Of a stretch of 32,945 nucleotides of DNA, positions 8,045 to 15,902 are shown in pieces (positions within the stretch are counted from its first letter, which is position 1; every line of letters begins with the position of its first letter). The notes below the pieces were generated by a model. That model saw only the letters and a list, made by a program, of their open reading frames with translations. It was not told the origin of the DNA and ran no database searches. Origin of the DNA: Candidatus Nanopelagicales bacterium (GTDB lineage Bacteria; Actinomycetota; Actinomycetes; S36-B12; CAIYMF01). A program made the translations under genes and the position numbers. The DNA lies in the NCBI GenBank assembly GCA_025456015.1, contig JALOLK010000047.1, positions 1-32,945 on the forward strand. Direction: 5' to 3'.

Positions 8045-9154
8045 TCAGCGCAGGCCGGTCCCGCGGCGCAGGGCGTCGGCGACGAGCCGGTCGACCAGCT
8101 CCGGGTAGGACAGGCCCGAGGCCTGCCACATCCGCGGGAACATCGAGATCGACGTGAACCCGGGCATGGTGTTGACCTCGTTCACGACCGCGCTGCCGTC
8201 GGGCAGCACGAAGAAGTCCACCCGCGCCAGGCCCTCGCAGGTGAGCGCCTCGAAGGCCGCGACCGACTGGCGCCGGACGGCTGCCTCCACCTCGGCGGGC
8301 AGCGCGGCCGGCACGACCAGGTCCACGGCGTCCTCGAGGTACTTGGCCTCGAAGTCGTAGAAGTCGTGGCCGGGCCGCACGACGATCTCCGCCGGCACGC
8401 TGGCCACCGGCCCCTCCGGGCCGTCCAGCACGCCGCACTCGATCTCGCGGACCCCGAGGAAGCCCTGCTCGACGATGACGCGCGGGTCGTGGGCGCGGGC
8501 GGCCTCGATCGCGGCCGGCAGGTCGGCGGGATCGCTGACCCGGGTGATCCCCACGCTGGAGCCGGCCCGCGCAGGCTTGACGAACACCGGCATGGCGAGT
8601 CGGGCCACCCGCTCGAGCACCACGGCCGGTCCCTCGGTCCACTGCCGCGCCGTGATCAGCTCGTAGGGGCCCACCGCCAGCCCCGCGGCGGCCAGCACGG
8701 CCTTCATGTGGCCCTTGTCCATCGCCGCGGCCGAGGCGAAGACCCCCGAGCCCACATACGGGATGCCGGCCAGCTCGAGCAGGCCCTGGATGGTGCCGTC
8801 CTCGCCCCAGGGTCCGTGCAGCACGGGGAACACCACGTCGACGTCGTGGAACATGGCGGCGGCGTCCTGGGCGTCACGGACCTCGACCCCGCCGCGCGTG
8901 GGGTCGCCGTGCAGGGCCACGGCCGACCCGGCGGCGTCCACCGCAGGCAGCCGCCCCTCGGCGATCCGCAGCCGCTCGGGATCGTCGCGCTCGATCACCC
9001 AGCGGCCCTCGGGCGTGATGCCGATGGGCAGGACGTCGTAGCGGGTCCGGTCCAGCGCGGCCAGGATGCTCCCGGCGCTGATGCACGAGATCGCGTGCTC
9101 GCTGCTGCGGCCCCCGAAGACCACGGCCACCCGGATGCGTCGCTGCTCGTCCAC
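8045..9154 (-). CDS. ddl: D-alanine--D-alanine ligase
   Basis: Ddl is the ATP-grasp enzyme that joins two D-alanines for the peptidoglycan stem. The 369-aa protein has VFGGRSSEH (12-20), the catalytic loop HGPWGEDG (113-120), KPARAGSSVG (193-202), ARVDFF (310-315) and the Mg/ATP and D-Ala site NEVNTMPGFTSISMFP (325-340). The omega-loop motif HDFYDFEAKY (263-272) has the Phe/Tyr pattern of D-Ala-D-Ala ligases rather than the vancomycin-resistance D-Ala-D-Lac type. The GTG start has no ribosome site; a TAGGGT -10 box ends 7 nt upstream, implying a leaderless mRNA. It is divergent from the sulfur amino acid gene. Confidence 0.96.
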   Translation of the reverse strand: MDEQRRIRVAVVFGGRSSEHAISCISAGSILAALDRTRYDVLPIGITPEGRWVIERDDPERLRIAEGRLPAVDAAGSAVALHGDPTRGGVEVRDAQDAAAMFHDVDVVFPVLHGPWGEDGTIQGLLELAGIPYVGSGVFASAAAMDKGHMKAVLAAAGLAVGPYELITARQWTEGPAVVLERVARLAMPVFVKPARAGSSVGITRVSDPADLPAAIEAARAHDPRVIVEQGFLGVREIECGVLDGPEGPVASVPAEIVVRPGHDFYDFEAKYLEDAVDLVVPAALPAEVEAAVRRQSVAAFEALTCEGLARVDFFVLPDGSAVVNEVNTMPGFTSISMFPRMWQASGLSYPELVDRLVADALRRGTGLR

Positions 9155-9161
9155 GGCGACG

Positions 9162-9167
9162 ACCCTA
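9162..9167 (-). promoter_or_regulatory. -10 box of leaderless ddl
   Basis: TAGGGT on the minus strand is followed by 7 nt and the GTG start at 9154. There is no ribosome site. No good -35 is seen. Confidence 0.6.
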
Positions 9168-9191
9168 GCCCGCCGCCCCCGGGCCCCGGAC

Positions 9192-9197
9192 TAGGCT
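9192..9197 (+). promoter_or_regulatory. -10 box of leaderless cystathionine synthase/lyase gene
   Basis: TAGGCT is followed by 8 nt and the ATG at 9206. It faces away from the ddl -10 box, and the two hexamers are 24 bp apart. Confidence 0.6.
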
Positions 9198-9205
9198 CGG
9201 CCACC

Positions 9206-10378
9206 ATGCCCGACGTCCCCGATCCTGCCCCCGGTCGCCCGGCCCCCGGGCACGACCAGCCCCTCGCGCCGGCCACCATCGCCGTCGCGGCCGGGCGCCC
9301 GGCCCGCGAGCCGGGCGCCCCGGTGAACCAGCCGCCGGTCCTGAGCTCCACCTACGCCGCGGGCGGACCTGTCTCGTACGCCCGTGTGGCCAATCCGACG
9401 TGGACGGCGCTGGAGCAGGTGCTGGCCGGCCTCGAGGGCCCGCACGCCACCGCCCTGGCCTTCGCCAGTGGCATGGCCGCGATCAGCGCCGTGGCCGAGC
9501 TGGCCCCGGTCGGGGCCACGCTCATCGGCCAGCGGGTCGCCTACAGCGGCACCCGCGGCCTGCTCACCCGATGGCACGGGACGGGCCGGATCGACCTGCA
9601 CGAGGTGGCGCCCGACGCCGCCGGCCTCATCGCCGCGATCGAGGCAGCCCCCCAGGTGGCGATGGTCTGGCTGGAGACCCCCACGAACCCCACGCTCGAC
9701 GTCGTCGACGTGCGCGCGGTGGCCGACGCGGCACACGCCGCCGGCGCGCTCGTGGTGGTCGACTCCACGTTCGCCACCCCGCTGGGCCAGCACGCCCTGG
9801 AGCTCGGCGCCGATGTCGTCGTCCACAGCGCGACCAAGTACCTCGCGGGGCACTCCGACGTGCTCCTCGGCGCAGCCGTCGTCGCCGACGAGCAGCTGGC
9901 GGCCCAGCTCGGCCAGCACCGGATCCTCGGTGGCGGCATCCCCGGGCCGATGGAGGCGTGGCTGGCGCTGCGCGGCCTGCGCACGTTCCCGCTGCGCTGG
10001 GAGCGGGCCTGCGCGAACGCCACCGAGCTCGCGAGGCGGTGCGTGGGGCATCCCGCGGTCGCCCGCGTGCGCCACCTGGGGCTGCCCGAGGACCCGGGCC
10101 ACGCCGTCGCCGCCCGGCAGATGGCCTCGTTCGGGGCGATCGTGAGCCTGGACCTCGTCGGTGGCGCGGAGGCCGCCGAGGCGGTCGCGGCGGGCACGAC
10201 GCTCTGGCTGCACGCCACCAGCCTGGGTGGCGTGGAGTCCACGCTCGAACGCCGGCGCCGCTGGCCGGAGGAGAGCCCCGACGTCCCCGACGGCCTGCTG
10301 CGGCTCAGCGTGGGCATCGAGGACGTCGAGGACCTCTGGGACGACCTGCGCCGCGCCCTGGACGCCGTCGCACCCTGA
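9206..10378 (+). CDS. Cystathionine gamma-synthase/lyase family PLP enzyme
   Basis: A 390-aa member of the Cys/Met-metabolism PLP-dependent family (cystathionine gamma-synthase, gamma-lyase and relatives). PLP Lys 211 lies in HSATKYLAGHSD. The phosphate-binding Tyr/Arg pair lies in SYARVANPT (57-65), the SGMAAI loop at 88-93 and the cofactor-stacking tyrosine in VAYSGTRGLL (111-120). ETPTNPTLDVVD (157-168) and VDSTFATPLGQ (185-195) are also characteristic. Sequence alone does not separate synthase, gamma-lyase and methionine gamma-lyase. The frame is open far upstream, but the ATG at 9206 gives a normal length and lies 8 nt after a TAGGCT box, so it should be leaderless. It is divergent from ddl and convergent with the MarC gene. 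Confidence 0.9.
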   Translation: MPDVPDPAPGRPAPGHDQPLAPATIAVAAGRPAREPGAPVNQPPVLSSTYAAGGPVSYARVANPTWTALEQVLAGLEGPHATALAFASGMAAISAVAELAPVGATLIGQRVAYSGTRGLLTRWHGTGRIDLHEVAPDAAGLIAAIEAAPQVAMVWLETPTNPTLDVVDVRAVADAAHAAGALVVVDSTFATPLGQHALELGADVVVHSATKYLAGHSDVLLGAAVVADEQLAAQLGQHRILGGGIPGPMEAWLALRGLRTFPLRWERACANATELARRCVGHPAVARVRHLGLPEDPGHAVAARQMASFGAIVSLDLVGGAEAAEAVAAGTTLWLHATSLGGVESTLERRRRWPEESPDVPDGLLRLSVGIEDVEDLWDDLRRALDAVAP

Positions 10379-10400
10379 CCAGCTCGCCGCCGTCCTGCCC

Positions 10401-10421
10401 GGCCGGCGGCCTCAGCCGGCC
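10401..10421. terminator. Possible bidirectional hairpin between converging genes
   Basis: GGCCGGC (10401-10407) pairs with GCCGGCC (10415-10421) across a 7-nt loop. It overlaps the last codons of the MarC gene and has no T-run, so the call is weak. Confidence 0.35.
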
Positions 10422-11014
10422 AGCACGAACCCGCGCACCGCATCGGCGATGAGCTGCACGGCGATCGCGGCCAGCAGCACACCGGAGATCCGGGTGAGCA
10501 CGGTGATCCCGCCGCGGCCGAGGATCCGGGCGATCACCACGGAGTAGCGCATCGCGGCCCAGAGCAGCGCGTGCACGAGCACGATCGCCGCGGCCAGCGC
10601 CAGCATCTCGGGAGGCGTCTGGGCGTCGCGGGCGAACAGGATCGTCGCCACGATCGCGCCGGGGCCGGCGAGCAGCGGCACGCCCAGCGGCACGAGGGCG
10701 ATGCTCACGTCGTCGTGGGCCTCGGGCTCGGTGGTCTTGCCCGTGAGCAGGTCCAGGGCGACGAGCAGCAGCAGCAGGCCGCCGGCACCCTGCATGGCCG
10801 GCAGCGAGATGTGCAGGTAGGCCAGCACCTTGTCACCCAGGACGGCGAAGCCCGTGATCACCCCCAGCGAGGTCGCCGTGGCCTGCAGGGCCAGGCGCGC
10901 GACCTCGGCGCGGGCCCGCCCGGCCGTCAGCCCGAGGAAGATCGGGATGATGCCGGGCGGGTCGATGATGACGAGCAGCGTGATGAACACACTGCCGAGG
11001 AACGCCCACTCCAT
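10412..11014 (-). CDS. MarC/UPF0056-family integral membrane protein
   Basis: A 200-aa hydrophobic protein with about six membrane helices (roughly 3-23, 42-62, 72-90, 106-128, 136-158 and 174-196). The first helix carries the family signature IIDPPGIIPIFLGLT (16-30), and the mid-protein PLLAGPGAIVATI matches the second conserved block. MarC was once linked to multiple antibiotic resistance in E. coli, but that role is not supported and the transported substrate is unknown. The ATG has no clear ribosome site; a TAGAAT -10 box ends 6 nt upstream, suggesting a leaderless transcript. It lies downstream of gpsA on the same strand with its own promoter. Confidence 0.88.
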   Translation of the reverse strand: MEWAFLGSVFITLLVIIDPPGIIPIFLGLTAGRARAEVARLALQATATSLGVITGFAVLGDKVLAYLHISLPAMQGAGGLLLLLVALDLLTGKTTEPEAHDDVSIALVPLGVPLLAGPGAIVATILFARDAQTPPEMLALAAAIVLVHALLWAAMRYSVVIARILGRGGITVLTRISGVLLAAIAVQLIADAVRGFVLAG

Positions 11015-11020
11015 GCAACG

Positions 11021-11050
11021 ATTCTATGGCACGGGGACGGATTGTCCGAA
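11021..11050 (-). promoter_or_regulatory. Promoter of the leaderless MarC gene
   Basis: Minus-strand -35 TTCGGA (11045-11050) and -10 TAGAAT (11021-11026) are spaced 18 bp. The -10 ends 6 nt before the ATG. Confidence 0.6.
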
Positions 11051-11090
11051 AATCCTCCGGCCGAACGCGGCTGCTGCGAAAGGAACGAGG

Positions 11091-12098
11091 TCAGACGGCG
11101 CCCATCTCCGGCTTCGTGGTGCGCCCCATGAGCGCCCCGACCATGTCTGCCGGGGCCACGCCGTGGTGCACGACCTGCACGACCTGCTCGGTGATCGGCA
11201 TCTCCACCCCGTGGGACCGGCCCAGCTCGAGGATCGGCAGGCAGGACTTCACGCCCTCGCAGGTCTGCTTCGTGACCGCCACGGTCTCCTCGACGGTCAA
11301 GCCCTTGCCCAGGTTCTCGCCGAACGTCCGGTTGCGCGACAGCGGCGAGGAGCAGGTGGCGATGAGGTCACCCATCCCGGCCAGGCCCAGGAACGTCAGC
11401 GGGTTGGCCCCGAGGGCCACCCCGAGCCGGGACATCTCGGCCAGGCCACGGGTGATGAGCGAGGCCTGCGCGTTGGCGCCGTAGCCCAGCCCGACGGCCA
11501 TGCCGTTGGCCAGCGCGATGACGTTCTTCACCGAGCCGCCGATCTCAGCGCCGACGACGTCGGTGGTCCAGTAGGGGCGGAAGTACGCCGTCGTGCAGGC
11601 GTCCTGCAGGCGCTTGGCCGACTCCTCCAGGGGGCAGGCGACGGTGGTCGCCGCCGGCGAGCGCTGGGCGATCTCACGGGCCAGGTTGGGCCCGGACACG
11701 ACGGCCACCCGCTCGGCCGGGATGCCCCCGTCCTCGGCGATGATCTGGCTCATCCGGCGCATCGTGCCCAGCTCGATGCCCTTCATGAGCGAGACCACCA
11801 CCGCGTCCGGGGCCATGAGCGCGCGCCACGCCTGCAGGTTCGAGGCCAGGGTCTGCGCCGGGATCGCCAGGATCACCAGCGACGCCCCGTCGAGGGCCTC
11901 CTGCGGGTCACCCGTGGCGCGCATCTGCTCGGGCAGCGCCACGCCGGGGTGGAACAGCTCGTTCATGTGCGTGGTGTTGATCGACTCCTGCACCTCGGGC
12001 TCGCGGGCCCACAGGACCACGTCGCCGCCGGCGTCGCACAGGATCATGCCGAAGGCCGTCCCCCAGGAGCCGGCCCCCATCACCGCTACTCGTGCCAT
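11091..12098 (-). CDS. gpsA: Glycerol-3-phosphate dehydrogenase [NAD(P)+]
   Basis: GpsA reduces dihydroxyacetone phosphate to sn-glycerol 3-phosphate, the backbone of phospholipids. The 335-aa protein has the dinucleotide-binding GAGSWGT (8-14), KGIELGT (106-112), SGPNLAREI (135-143), the catalytic lysine in GSVKNVIAL (188-196, Lys 191), GYGANAQASLITRGLAEM (205-222) and GLAGMGDLIATC (238-249). Its ATG overlaps the plsC stop by one base (TGATG), and GAGGAGG at the end of plsC serves as ribosome site, so translation is coupled. GpsA product is the substrate at the start of the PlsC-containing pathway, so the pair is functionally coherent. Confidence 0.97.
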   Translation of the reverse strand: MARVAVMGAGSWGTAFGMILCDAGGDVVLWAREPEVQESINTTHMNELFHPGVALPEQMRATGDPQEALDGASLVILAIPAQTLASNLQAWRALMAPDAVVVSLMKGIELGTMRRMSQIIAEDGGIPAERVAVVSGPNLAREIAQRSPAATTVACPLEESAKRLQDACTTAYFRPYWTTDVVGAEIGGSVKNVIALANGMAVGLGYGANAQASLITRGLAEMSRLGVALGANPLTFLGLAGMGDLIATCSSPLSRNRTFGENLGKGLTVEETVAVTKQTCEGVKSCLPILELGRSHGVEMPITEQVVQVVHHGVAPADMVGALMGRTTKPEMGAV

Positions 12099-12853
12099 CA
12101 GCGCTCCTCCTCGTTCCGCTCGGCTGCCAGGCGGGTGCGCTCGGCGGCCCAGTCCAGTCGGTGCTCCGGGGCATGCTCGCCCCGGATCTGCTCCAGCAGG
12201 CCGGTGATGGCGTCCATCAGTCGGTCGGTCCCCTCGGCCAGCAGCTCGCGGGTGATCGGCTGGCCGCGCAGGTCGTCGAGCGGCACGGGCGGCCCCGCGG
12301 TCACCCGCATGCGCTTGGGCGGCAGGATCTTGAACGCCTTGCTGTAGGGCGGCATCACCTCGTGGGCGCCCCACTGCGCCACCGGGATCAGCGGCGCGCC
12401 GGTCTCCAGCGCGAGACGGATCGCGCCGGTGCGCCCGGACATCGGCCAGAGGTCGGGGTCGCGGGTGATCGTGCCCTCGGGGTAGACCACGACGCACTCG
12501 CCGGCGGCCAGCGCCTGCTCGGCGGCGGCGAGGGCCTTCGAGGGGTCGGCGTCCCGGGTGACCGGGATCTGCTCGCAGCCGCGGATGAGCCCGCCCACGA
12601 CCGGCACCTCGAACACCGCGTGCTTGGCCAGGAACCGGGGTGGGCGGCCGTGGTCGTGCAGGAAGTGCGCGATCGCGATCGGGTCGAACCACGAGATGTG
12701 GTTGGGCGCCACGATGATGCCCTGACCGTGCTGGCCGAGGTGCTCGCCGCCGTGCCACTCCCGCCGCGTGGCGGCCATCATCGGGGGCCACAGGATCGCC
12801 TCGGCGGTCCGGTAGGACGGCCCGAGGCGCATGCCCCGTGTCCTGCGCGCCAC
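12098..12853 (-). CDS. plsC: 1-acyl-sn-glycerol-3-phosphate acyltransferase (PlsC family)
   Basis: This enzyme acylates lysophosphatidic acid to phosphatidic acid at the membrane. The 251-aa form starting at GTG 12853 has the catalytic HX4D box as HISWFD (52-57), the FLAKHAVFEVPVVGGLIRG segment (73-91), YPEGT block III and a VAQWGAHEVMPP block IV. A longer frame reaches 12988, but the GTG at 12853 is preceded by GGGAGG at 5 nt and gives the usual N-terminus. Only one short hydrophobic segment is seen, so the protein is probably peripheral. It is the first gene of the plsC-gpsA unit, with a promoter at 12913-12940. Confidence 0.92.
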   Translation of the reverse strand: MARRTRGMRLGPSYRTAEAILWPPMMAATRREWHGGEHLGQHGQGIIVAPNHISWFDPIAIAHFLHDHGRPPRFLAKHAVFEVPVVGGLIRGCEQIPVTRDADPSKALAAAEQALAAGECVVVYPEGTITRDPDLWPMSGRTGAIRLALETGAPLIPVAQWGAHEVMPPYSKAFKILPPKRMRVTAGPPVPLDDLRGQPITRELLAEGTDRLMDAITGLLEQIRGEHAPEHRLDWAAERTRLAAERNEEER

Positions 12854-12912
12854 GCCCACCTCCCTGACCAGCCCGCTGCCAGCCCGCCCGGACGCGGGCG
12901 GCGCTGCGTCAC

Positions 12913-12940
12913 CGTATACCGGGCCGGCCGGGGCTGTCGG
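12913..12940 (-). promoter_or_regulatory. Predicted plsC-gpsA promoter
   Basis: Minus-strand -35 CCGACA (12935-12940) and -10 TATACG (12913-12918) are spaced 16 bp. This leaves a leader of about 50 nt before the GTG at 12853. Confidence 0.5.
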
Positions 12941-12991
12941 GCTGGCAGCCACCGTGGGCCGGCGTCCGGGACCGACGGACCCGGACATGGG

Positions 12992-13025
12992 CAGGTGCCC
13001 GGCCGGTGGACCGGCCGGGCACCTG
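12992..13025 (-). terminator. Terminator hairpin after the HU gene
   Basis: A perfect 15-bp stem (12992-13006 with 13011-13025) with a TGGA loop begins 11 nt after the HU stop. No T-run follows, as is common in high-GC actinobacteria. Confidence 0.75.
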
Positions 13026-13036
13026 TGGTCGACGAC

Positions 13037-13657
13037 CTACTCGCTGGCGGGGGTGGCCTTGGCGGCCGGCGCCTTCTTGGCCGGCGCCTTCTTCGCCGCA
13101 GGGGCCTTCTTCGCCGCCGGCGCCTTCTTGGCCGGCGCCTTCTTCGCCGCAGGGGCCTTGGCAGCCGGGGCCTTGGCCGCGGGAGCCTTCTTCGCTGCAG
13201 GAGCCTTGGCGGCGGGGGCCTTCTTGGCGGCGGGAGCCTTGGCAGCCGGCGCCTTCGCCGGTGCAGCCTTCTTGGCCGCCTTCGCGGGAACCGGCGCCTG
13301 GCCGGTCACCCGGCGGACGGCCTCCTCGGCGGCGTCGCCGGCGTCGCGCACGGCCTTGACCGCCTGGGCGGCGATGCTCTTCTCACCGGCGACGAAGGCC
13401 CGGAAGTCCCCACCCGGGCGGAACTTCGGCACCAGCGTCTCGGCCTTCTTGATCGCCTCGCCGGTCGAGGGCTTGCGGTACGTGCGGGCAGGCCGGGAGA
13501 CCTGCTCGAAGACACCGAAGCCGCTGATGGAGACCTTCTGGCCCTTGGCCACGGCCTCGGTGATCGCGTCCACGACGGCCTGCACGGCCTCCGCGGCGTC
13601 CTTCTTGCTGGTGTCGATGCGCGAGGCCACGACATCGATGAGCTCAGCCTTGTTCAT
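13037..13657 (-). CDS. hupB: HU-family nucleoid protein with Lys/Ala/Pro-rich tail (HupB-like)
   Basis: A 206-aa nucleoid protein. Residues 1-92 are an HU fold: MNKAELIDVVA start, ISGFGVFEQ (44-52), the DNA-binding beta arm with RTYRKPSTGE (58-67) and FRPGGDFRAFV (79-89). Residues 121-206 are a histone-H1-like tail of repeated KAPAA, KKAPAA and AKKAPAK units, as in mycobacterial HupB and actinobacterial HupS. Such tails add DNA compaction and, in mycobacteria, are targets of lysine acetylation. AGGAAGG precedes the ATG at 13657. It lies downstream of leuD on the same strand but has a possible promoter at the leuD stop and its own terminator, so it is probably transcribed separately. Codon order within the tail is repetitive at DNA level too. 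Confidence 0.95.
   Translation of the reverse strand: MNKAELIDVVASRIDTSKKDAAEAVQAVVDAITEAVAKGQKVSISGFGVFEQVSRPARTYRKPSTGEAIKKAETLVPKFRPGGDFRAFVAGEKSIAAQAVKAVRDAGDAAEEAVRRVTGQAPVPAKAAKKAAPAKAPAAKAPAAKKAPAAKAPAAKKAPAAKAPAAKAPAAKKAPAKKAPAAKKAPAAKKAPAKKAPAAKATPASE
13040..13297 (-). repeat. Repetitive DNA coding for the HU Lys/Ala/Pro tail
   Basis: Irregular tandem units of about 15-21 bp encode KAPAA and KKAPAA blocks. Near-identical words such as GCCTTCTTGGCCGGCGCC recur on the plus strand. This is a likely site of copy-number variation between strains. Confidence 0.8.
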
Positions 13658-13676
13658 GCGCTGCCTTCCTATGAGC

Positions 13677-13695
13677 GCACCGGCATCGCCGGTGC
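13677..13695 (-). other. Stem-loop in the HU leader
   Basis: GCACCGGC (13677-13684) and GCCGGTGC (13688-13695) form an 8-bp stem with a 3-nt loop, about 20 nt before the HU start codon. The role is unknown. Confidence 0.5.
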
Positions 13696-13745
13696 CGGTG
13701 GGCATCAGGGCGTTCGCGCGGCTCTGGCCGACGCGCACGCCGCTC

Positions 13746-13751
13746 AGGCTA
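13746..13751 (-). promoter_or_regulatory. Possible HU -10 box overlapping the leuD stop
   Basis: TAGCCT on the minus strand overlaps the leuD stop codon and would give a leader of about 85 nt. No clear -35 is seen. Confidence 0.35.
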
Positions 13752-14336
13752 CGCGGTGCGTGGCGCGAAAGCCGGCCGGCGGGACTCGAAAGCGGCGATG
13801 AGTCCAGCGCTTTGCAGGGTGATGCCGATGTCGTCGAGGCCCTCGAGCAGGCGCCAGCGCACGTAGTCGTCGATCTCGAACGACGCGGTCGTGGCACCGA
13901 ACGCGACGGTGCGCGCGGTGAGGTCCACCGTGACCGGCAGCGTGGGGTCGGCCTCGGTCGCGGCCCACAGCGCCTCGACGACGTCCTGCTCGACCAGGGC
14001 GGTGAGCAGGCCGCCCTTGCCGGAGTTGCCGCGGAAGATGTCGGCGAAACGCGAGGAGATGACGACACGGAACCCGTAGTCCTGCAGCGCCCACACCGCG
14101 TGCTCGCGGGAGGAGCCGGTCCCGAAGTCGGGTCCTGCGACGAGGACGGTCGCCCCGGCGCGGGCGGGGTCGTTCAGCACGAAGGCCGGGTCGGTGCGCC
14201 ACGCCGCGAAGAGGGCGTCCTCGTAGCCGTGCCGGCTGATCCGCTTGAGGTACTTCGCGGGGATGATCTGGTCGGTGTCGACGTTGCTGGCGCGCAGCGG
14301 GACGGCGGTGCCGGTGTGGACGGTGAACGGCTCCAT
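13749..14336 (-). CDS. leuD: 3-isopropylmalate dehydratase small subunit
   Basis: LeuD forms the heterodimeric isopropylmalate isomerase with LeuC and converts 2- to 3-isopropylmalate in leucine synthesis. The 195-aa swivel-domain protein has [14 protein letters not shown] (17-30) and [17 protein letters not shown] (68-84), which carry the substrate-binding residues. Length is typical. The ATG at 14336 has AGAGG upstream. It follows leuC by 34 nt, so the two form an operon whose expression is probably controlled from the leuC-iclR divergent region. Confidence 0.97.
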   Translation of the reverse strand: MEPFTVHTGTAVPLRASNVDTDQIIPAKYLKRISRHGYEDALFAAWRTDPAFVLNDPARAGATVLVAGPDFGTGSSREHAVWALQDYGFRVVISSRFADIFRGNSGKGGLLTALVEQDVVEALWAATEADPTLPVTVDLTARTVAFGATTASFEIDDYVRWRLLEGLDDIGITLQSAGLIAAFESRRPAFAPRTA

Positions 14337-14370
14337 CTGGGGTCCTCTCGGGAGTCCGGGGCGGGCGCGG

Positions 14371-15777
14371 TCAGGCCGCGTCGAGGTCGGCCGGCGAGCT
14401 GAGCCGGCCGCGCACGGCGGTCGCCGCGGCGACCTGCGGGGAGACCAGGTGCGTGCGACCGCCCGGGCCCTGCCGACCCTCGAAGTTGCGGTTCGAGGTC
14501 GACGCGCTGCGCTCCTGGGGTGCCAGGGTGTCGGGGTTCATGCCCAGGCACATGGAGCAGCCGGCCTCGCGCCACTGCGCGCCGGCCTCGACGAACACGC
14601 GGTCCAGGCCCTCGGCCATCGCGGCCAGGCGCACCCGCACCGAGCCCGGGACCACGAGCATCCGCACCCCGTCGGCCACCCGGCGGCCGCGCAGGATGTC
14701 GGCGGCAGCGCGCAGGTCCTCGATGCGCCCGTTCGTGCACGAGCCGAGGAAGACCGTGTCGACGGCCACCTCGCGCATCGGCGTGCCCGGCGTCAGGCCC
14801 ATGTAGGCCAGCGCCTTGCGAGCAGCCTCCTGGTCCACAGGGTCGGTGAAGTCCTCCGGCGCGGGGACCCGGCCGGCCAGCGGCACGCCCTGGCCGGGAT
14901 TCGTGCCCCACGTGACGAAGGGGGTGAGCTCGCTGGCGTCGATGACCACCTCGGCGTCGAACACCGCGTCGTCGTCGGTGACCAGCGTGCGCCAGTACGC
15001 GACGGCGTCGGCCCAGTCCTGCCCGCTGGGCGCCTTCGGGCGGCCCTCGATGTAGGCGAACGTCGTCTCGTCCGGGGCGATCATGCCGGCCCGCGCGCCG
15101 GCCTCGATCGACATGTTGCAGATGGTCATCCGGGCTTCCATGCTCAGCGCCCGGATGGCCTCCCCGCGGTACTCCAGCACGTACCCCTGGCCCCCGCCGG
15201 TCCCGATGCGCGCGATCACGGTGAGGATGAGGTCCTTGGCCGTGACGCCCGGGGGCAGCTGGCCGTCGACCGTGATCGCCATGGTCCTGAACGGCTTGAG
15301 CGGCAGGGTCTGGGTGGCCAGGACGTGCTCCACCTCGGAGGTGCCGATGCCGAACGCCAGGGCGCCGAAGGCCCCGTGGGTCGAGGTGTGCGAGTCGCCG
15401 CAGACGATCGTCATGCCCGGCTGGGTCAGGCCCAGCTGCGGGCCCACGACGTGCACGATCCCCTGCTCGGCACTGCCCAGCGAGTGGATCGGGACGCCGA
15501 ACTCGGCGGCGTTGCGACGCAGCGCCTCCACCTGCGCCCGGGAGACCGGATCCGCGATGGGCTTGTCGATGTCGATGGTGGGGACGTTGTGGTCCTCGGT
15601 GGCCAGGGTGAGGTCGGGCCGGCGCACCGGACGGCCGGCGGTCCGCAGGCCGTCGAAGGCCTGCGGGCTGGTCACCTCGTGCACCAGGTGCAGGTCGATG
15701 TAGAGCAGGTCGGGCTCCCCCGGGGCGCTGCGCACGACGTGCGCGTCCCAGACCTTCTCGGCCAGCGTCTTGCCCAT
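14371..15777 (-). CDS. leuC: 3-isopropylmalate dehydratase large subunit
   Basis: LeuC is the iron-sulfur subunit of isopropylmalate isomerase, an aconitase-family enzyme. In the 468-aa protein the three 4Fe-4S cysteines are visible: Cys 347 in GSCTNGR, and Cys 407 and Cys 410 in [18 protein letters not shown] (60-67), [13 protein letters not shown] (126-138) and [12 protein letters not shown] (145-156) complete the family pattern. I chose the ATG at 15777 for the [15 protein letters not shown] start and the GAGGAGGG site 7 nt upstream; the longer open frame beyond it is spurious. It is the first gene of leuCD and is divergent from an IclR-type regulator, the usual arrangement in actinobacteria. 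Confidence 0.97.
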   Translation of the reverse strand: MGKTLAEKVWDAHVVRSAPGEPDLLYIDLHLVHEVTSPQAFDGLRTAGRPVRRPDLTLATEDHNVPTIDIDKPIADPVSRAQVEALRRNAAEFGVPIHSLGSAEQGIVHVVGPQLGLTQPGMTIVCGDSHTSTHGAFGALAFGIGTSEVEHVLATQTLPLKPFRTMAITVDGQLPPGVTAKDLILTVIARIGTGGGQGYVLEYRGEAIRALSMEARMTICNMSIEAGARAGMIAPDETTFAYIEGRPKAPSGQDWADAVAYWRTLVTDDDAVFDAEVVIDASELTPFVTWGTNPGQGVPLAGRVPAPEDFTDPVDQEAARKALAYMGLTPGTPMREVAVDTVFLGSCTNGRIEDLRAAADILRGRRVADGVRMLVVPGSVRVRLAAMAEGLDRVFVEAGAQWREAGCSMCLGMNPDTLAPQERSASTSNRNFEGRQGPGGRTHLVSPQVAAATAVRGRLSSPADLDAA

Positions 15778-15866
15778 GTCCGGTCCCTCCTCGCCCTGCC
15801 GCCGCGATCCGCGCCGGTTGTCCCCGCTGGTGTCCCGCCCGATCGGCGGGATCCCACCTGCTGTGC

Positions 15867-15896
15867 TTGACGTTTCATCATGTGAGACGTCAGTAT
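15867..15896 (+). promoter_or_regulatory. Promoter of the leaderless iclR-type gene
   Basis: -35 TTGACG (15867-15872) and -10 CAGTAT (15891-15896) are spaced 18 bp. The -10 ends 6 nt before the GTG at 15903, so the mRNA should be leaderless. Confidence 0.65.
15868..15892. promoter_or_regulatory. Probable IclR-family operator in the leuC-iclR gap
   Basis: A 25-bp palindrome: TGACGTTTCA (15868-15877), a 5-nt centre, and TGAGACGTCA (15883-15892), with one mismatch in ten pairs. It fills the space between the -35 and -10 of the regulator promoter and lies 90 bp upstream of leuC. This is the position expected for autorepression and control of leuCD. Confidence 0.65.
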
Positions 15897-15902
15897 CACG
15901 TT

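Noticed and set aside
8045-9154. Vancomycin-resistance D-Ala-D-Lac ligase
   Set aside because: The HDFYDFEAKY loop has the Tyr/Phe pattern of housekeeping D-Ala-D-Ala ligase, and no vanH/vanX neighbours occur.
13040-13297. CRISPR-like or tandem repeat array
   Set aside because: The repeats are in-frame codons of the HU tail with no spacers.
13679-13748. Riboswitch in the HU leader
   Set aside because: Only a simple 8-bp stem is present; no conserved riboswitch core was recognised.
15778-15866. Leader-peptide attenuator for leuCD
   Set aside because: No short frame with clustered Leu codons was found; only a small GC-rich hairpin. Control is better explained by the IclR operator.
15867-15902. 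TTG start of the IclR-type gene giving 12 more residues
   Set aside because: The TTG is part of the -35 box and the extension encodes the operator sequence; GTG 15903 follows the -10 box at leaderless spacing.
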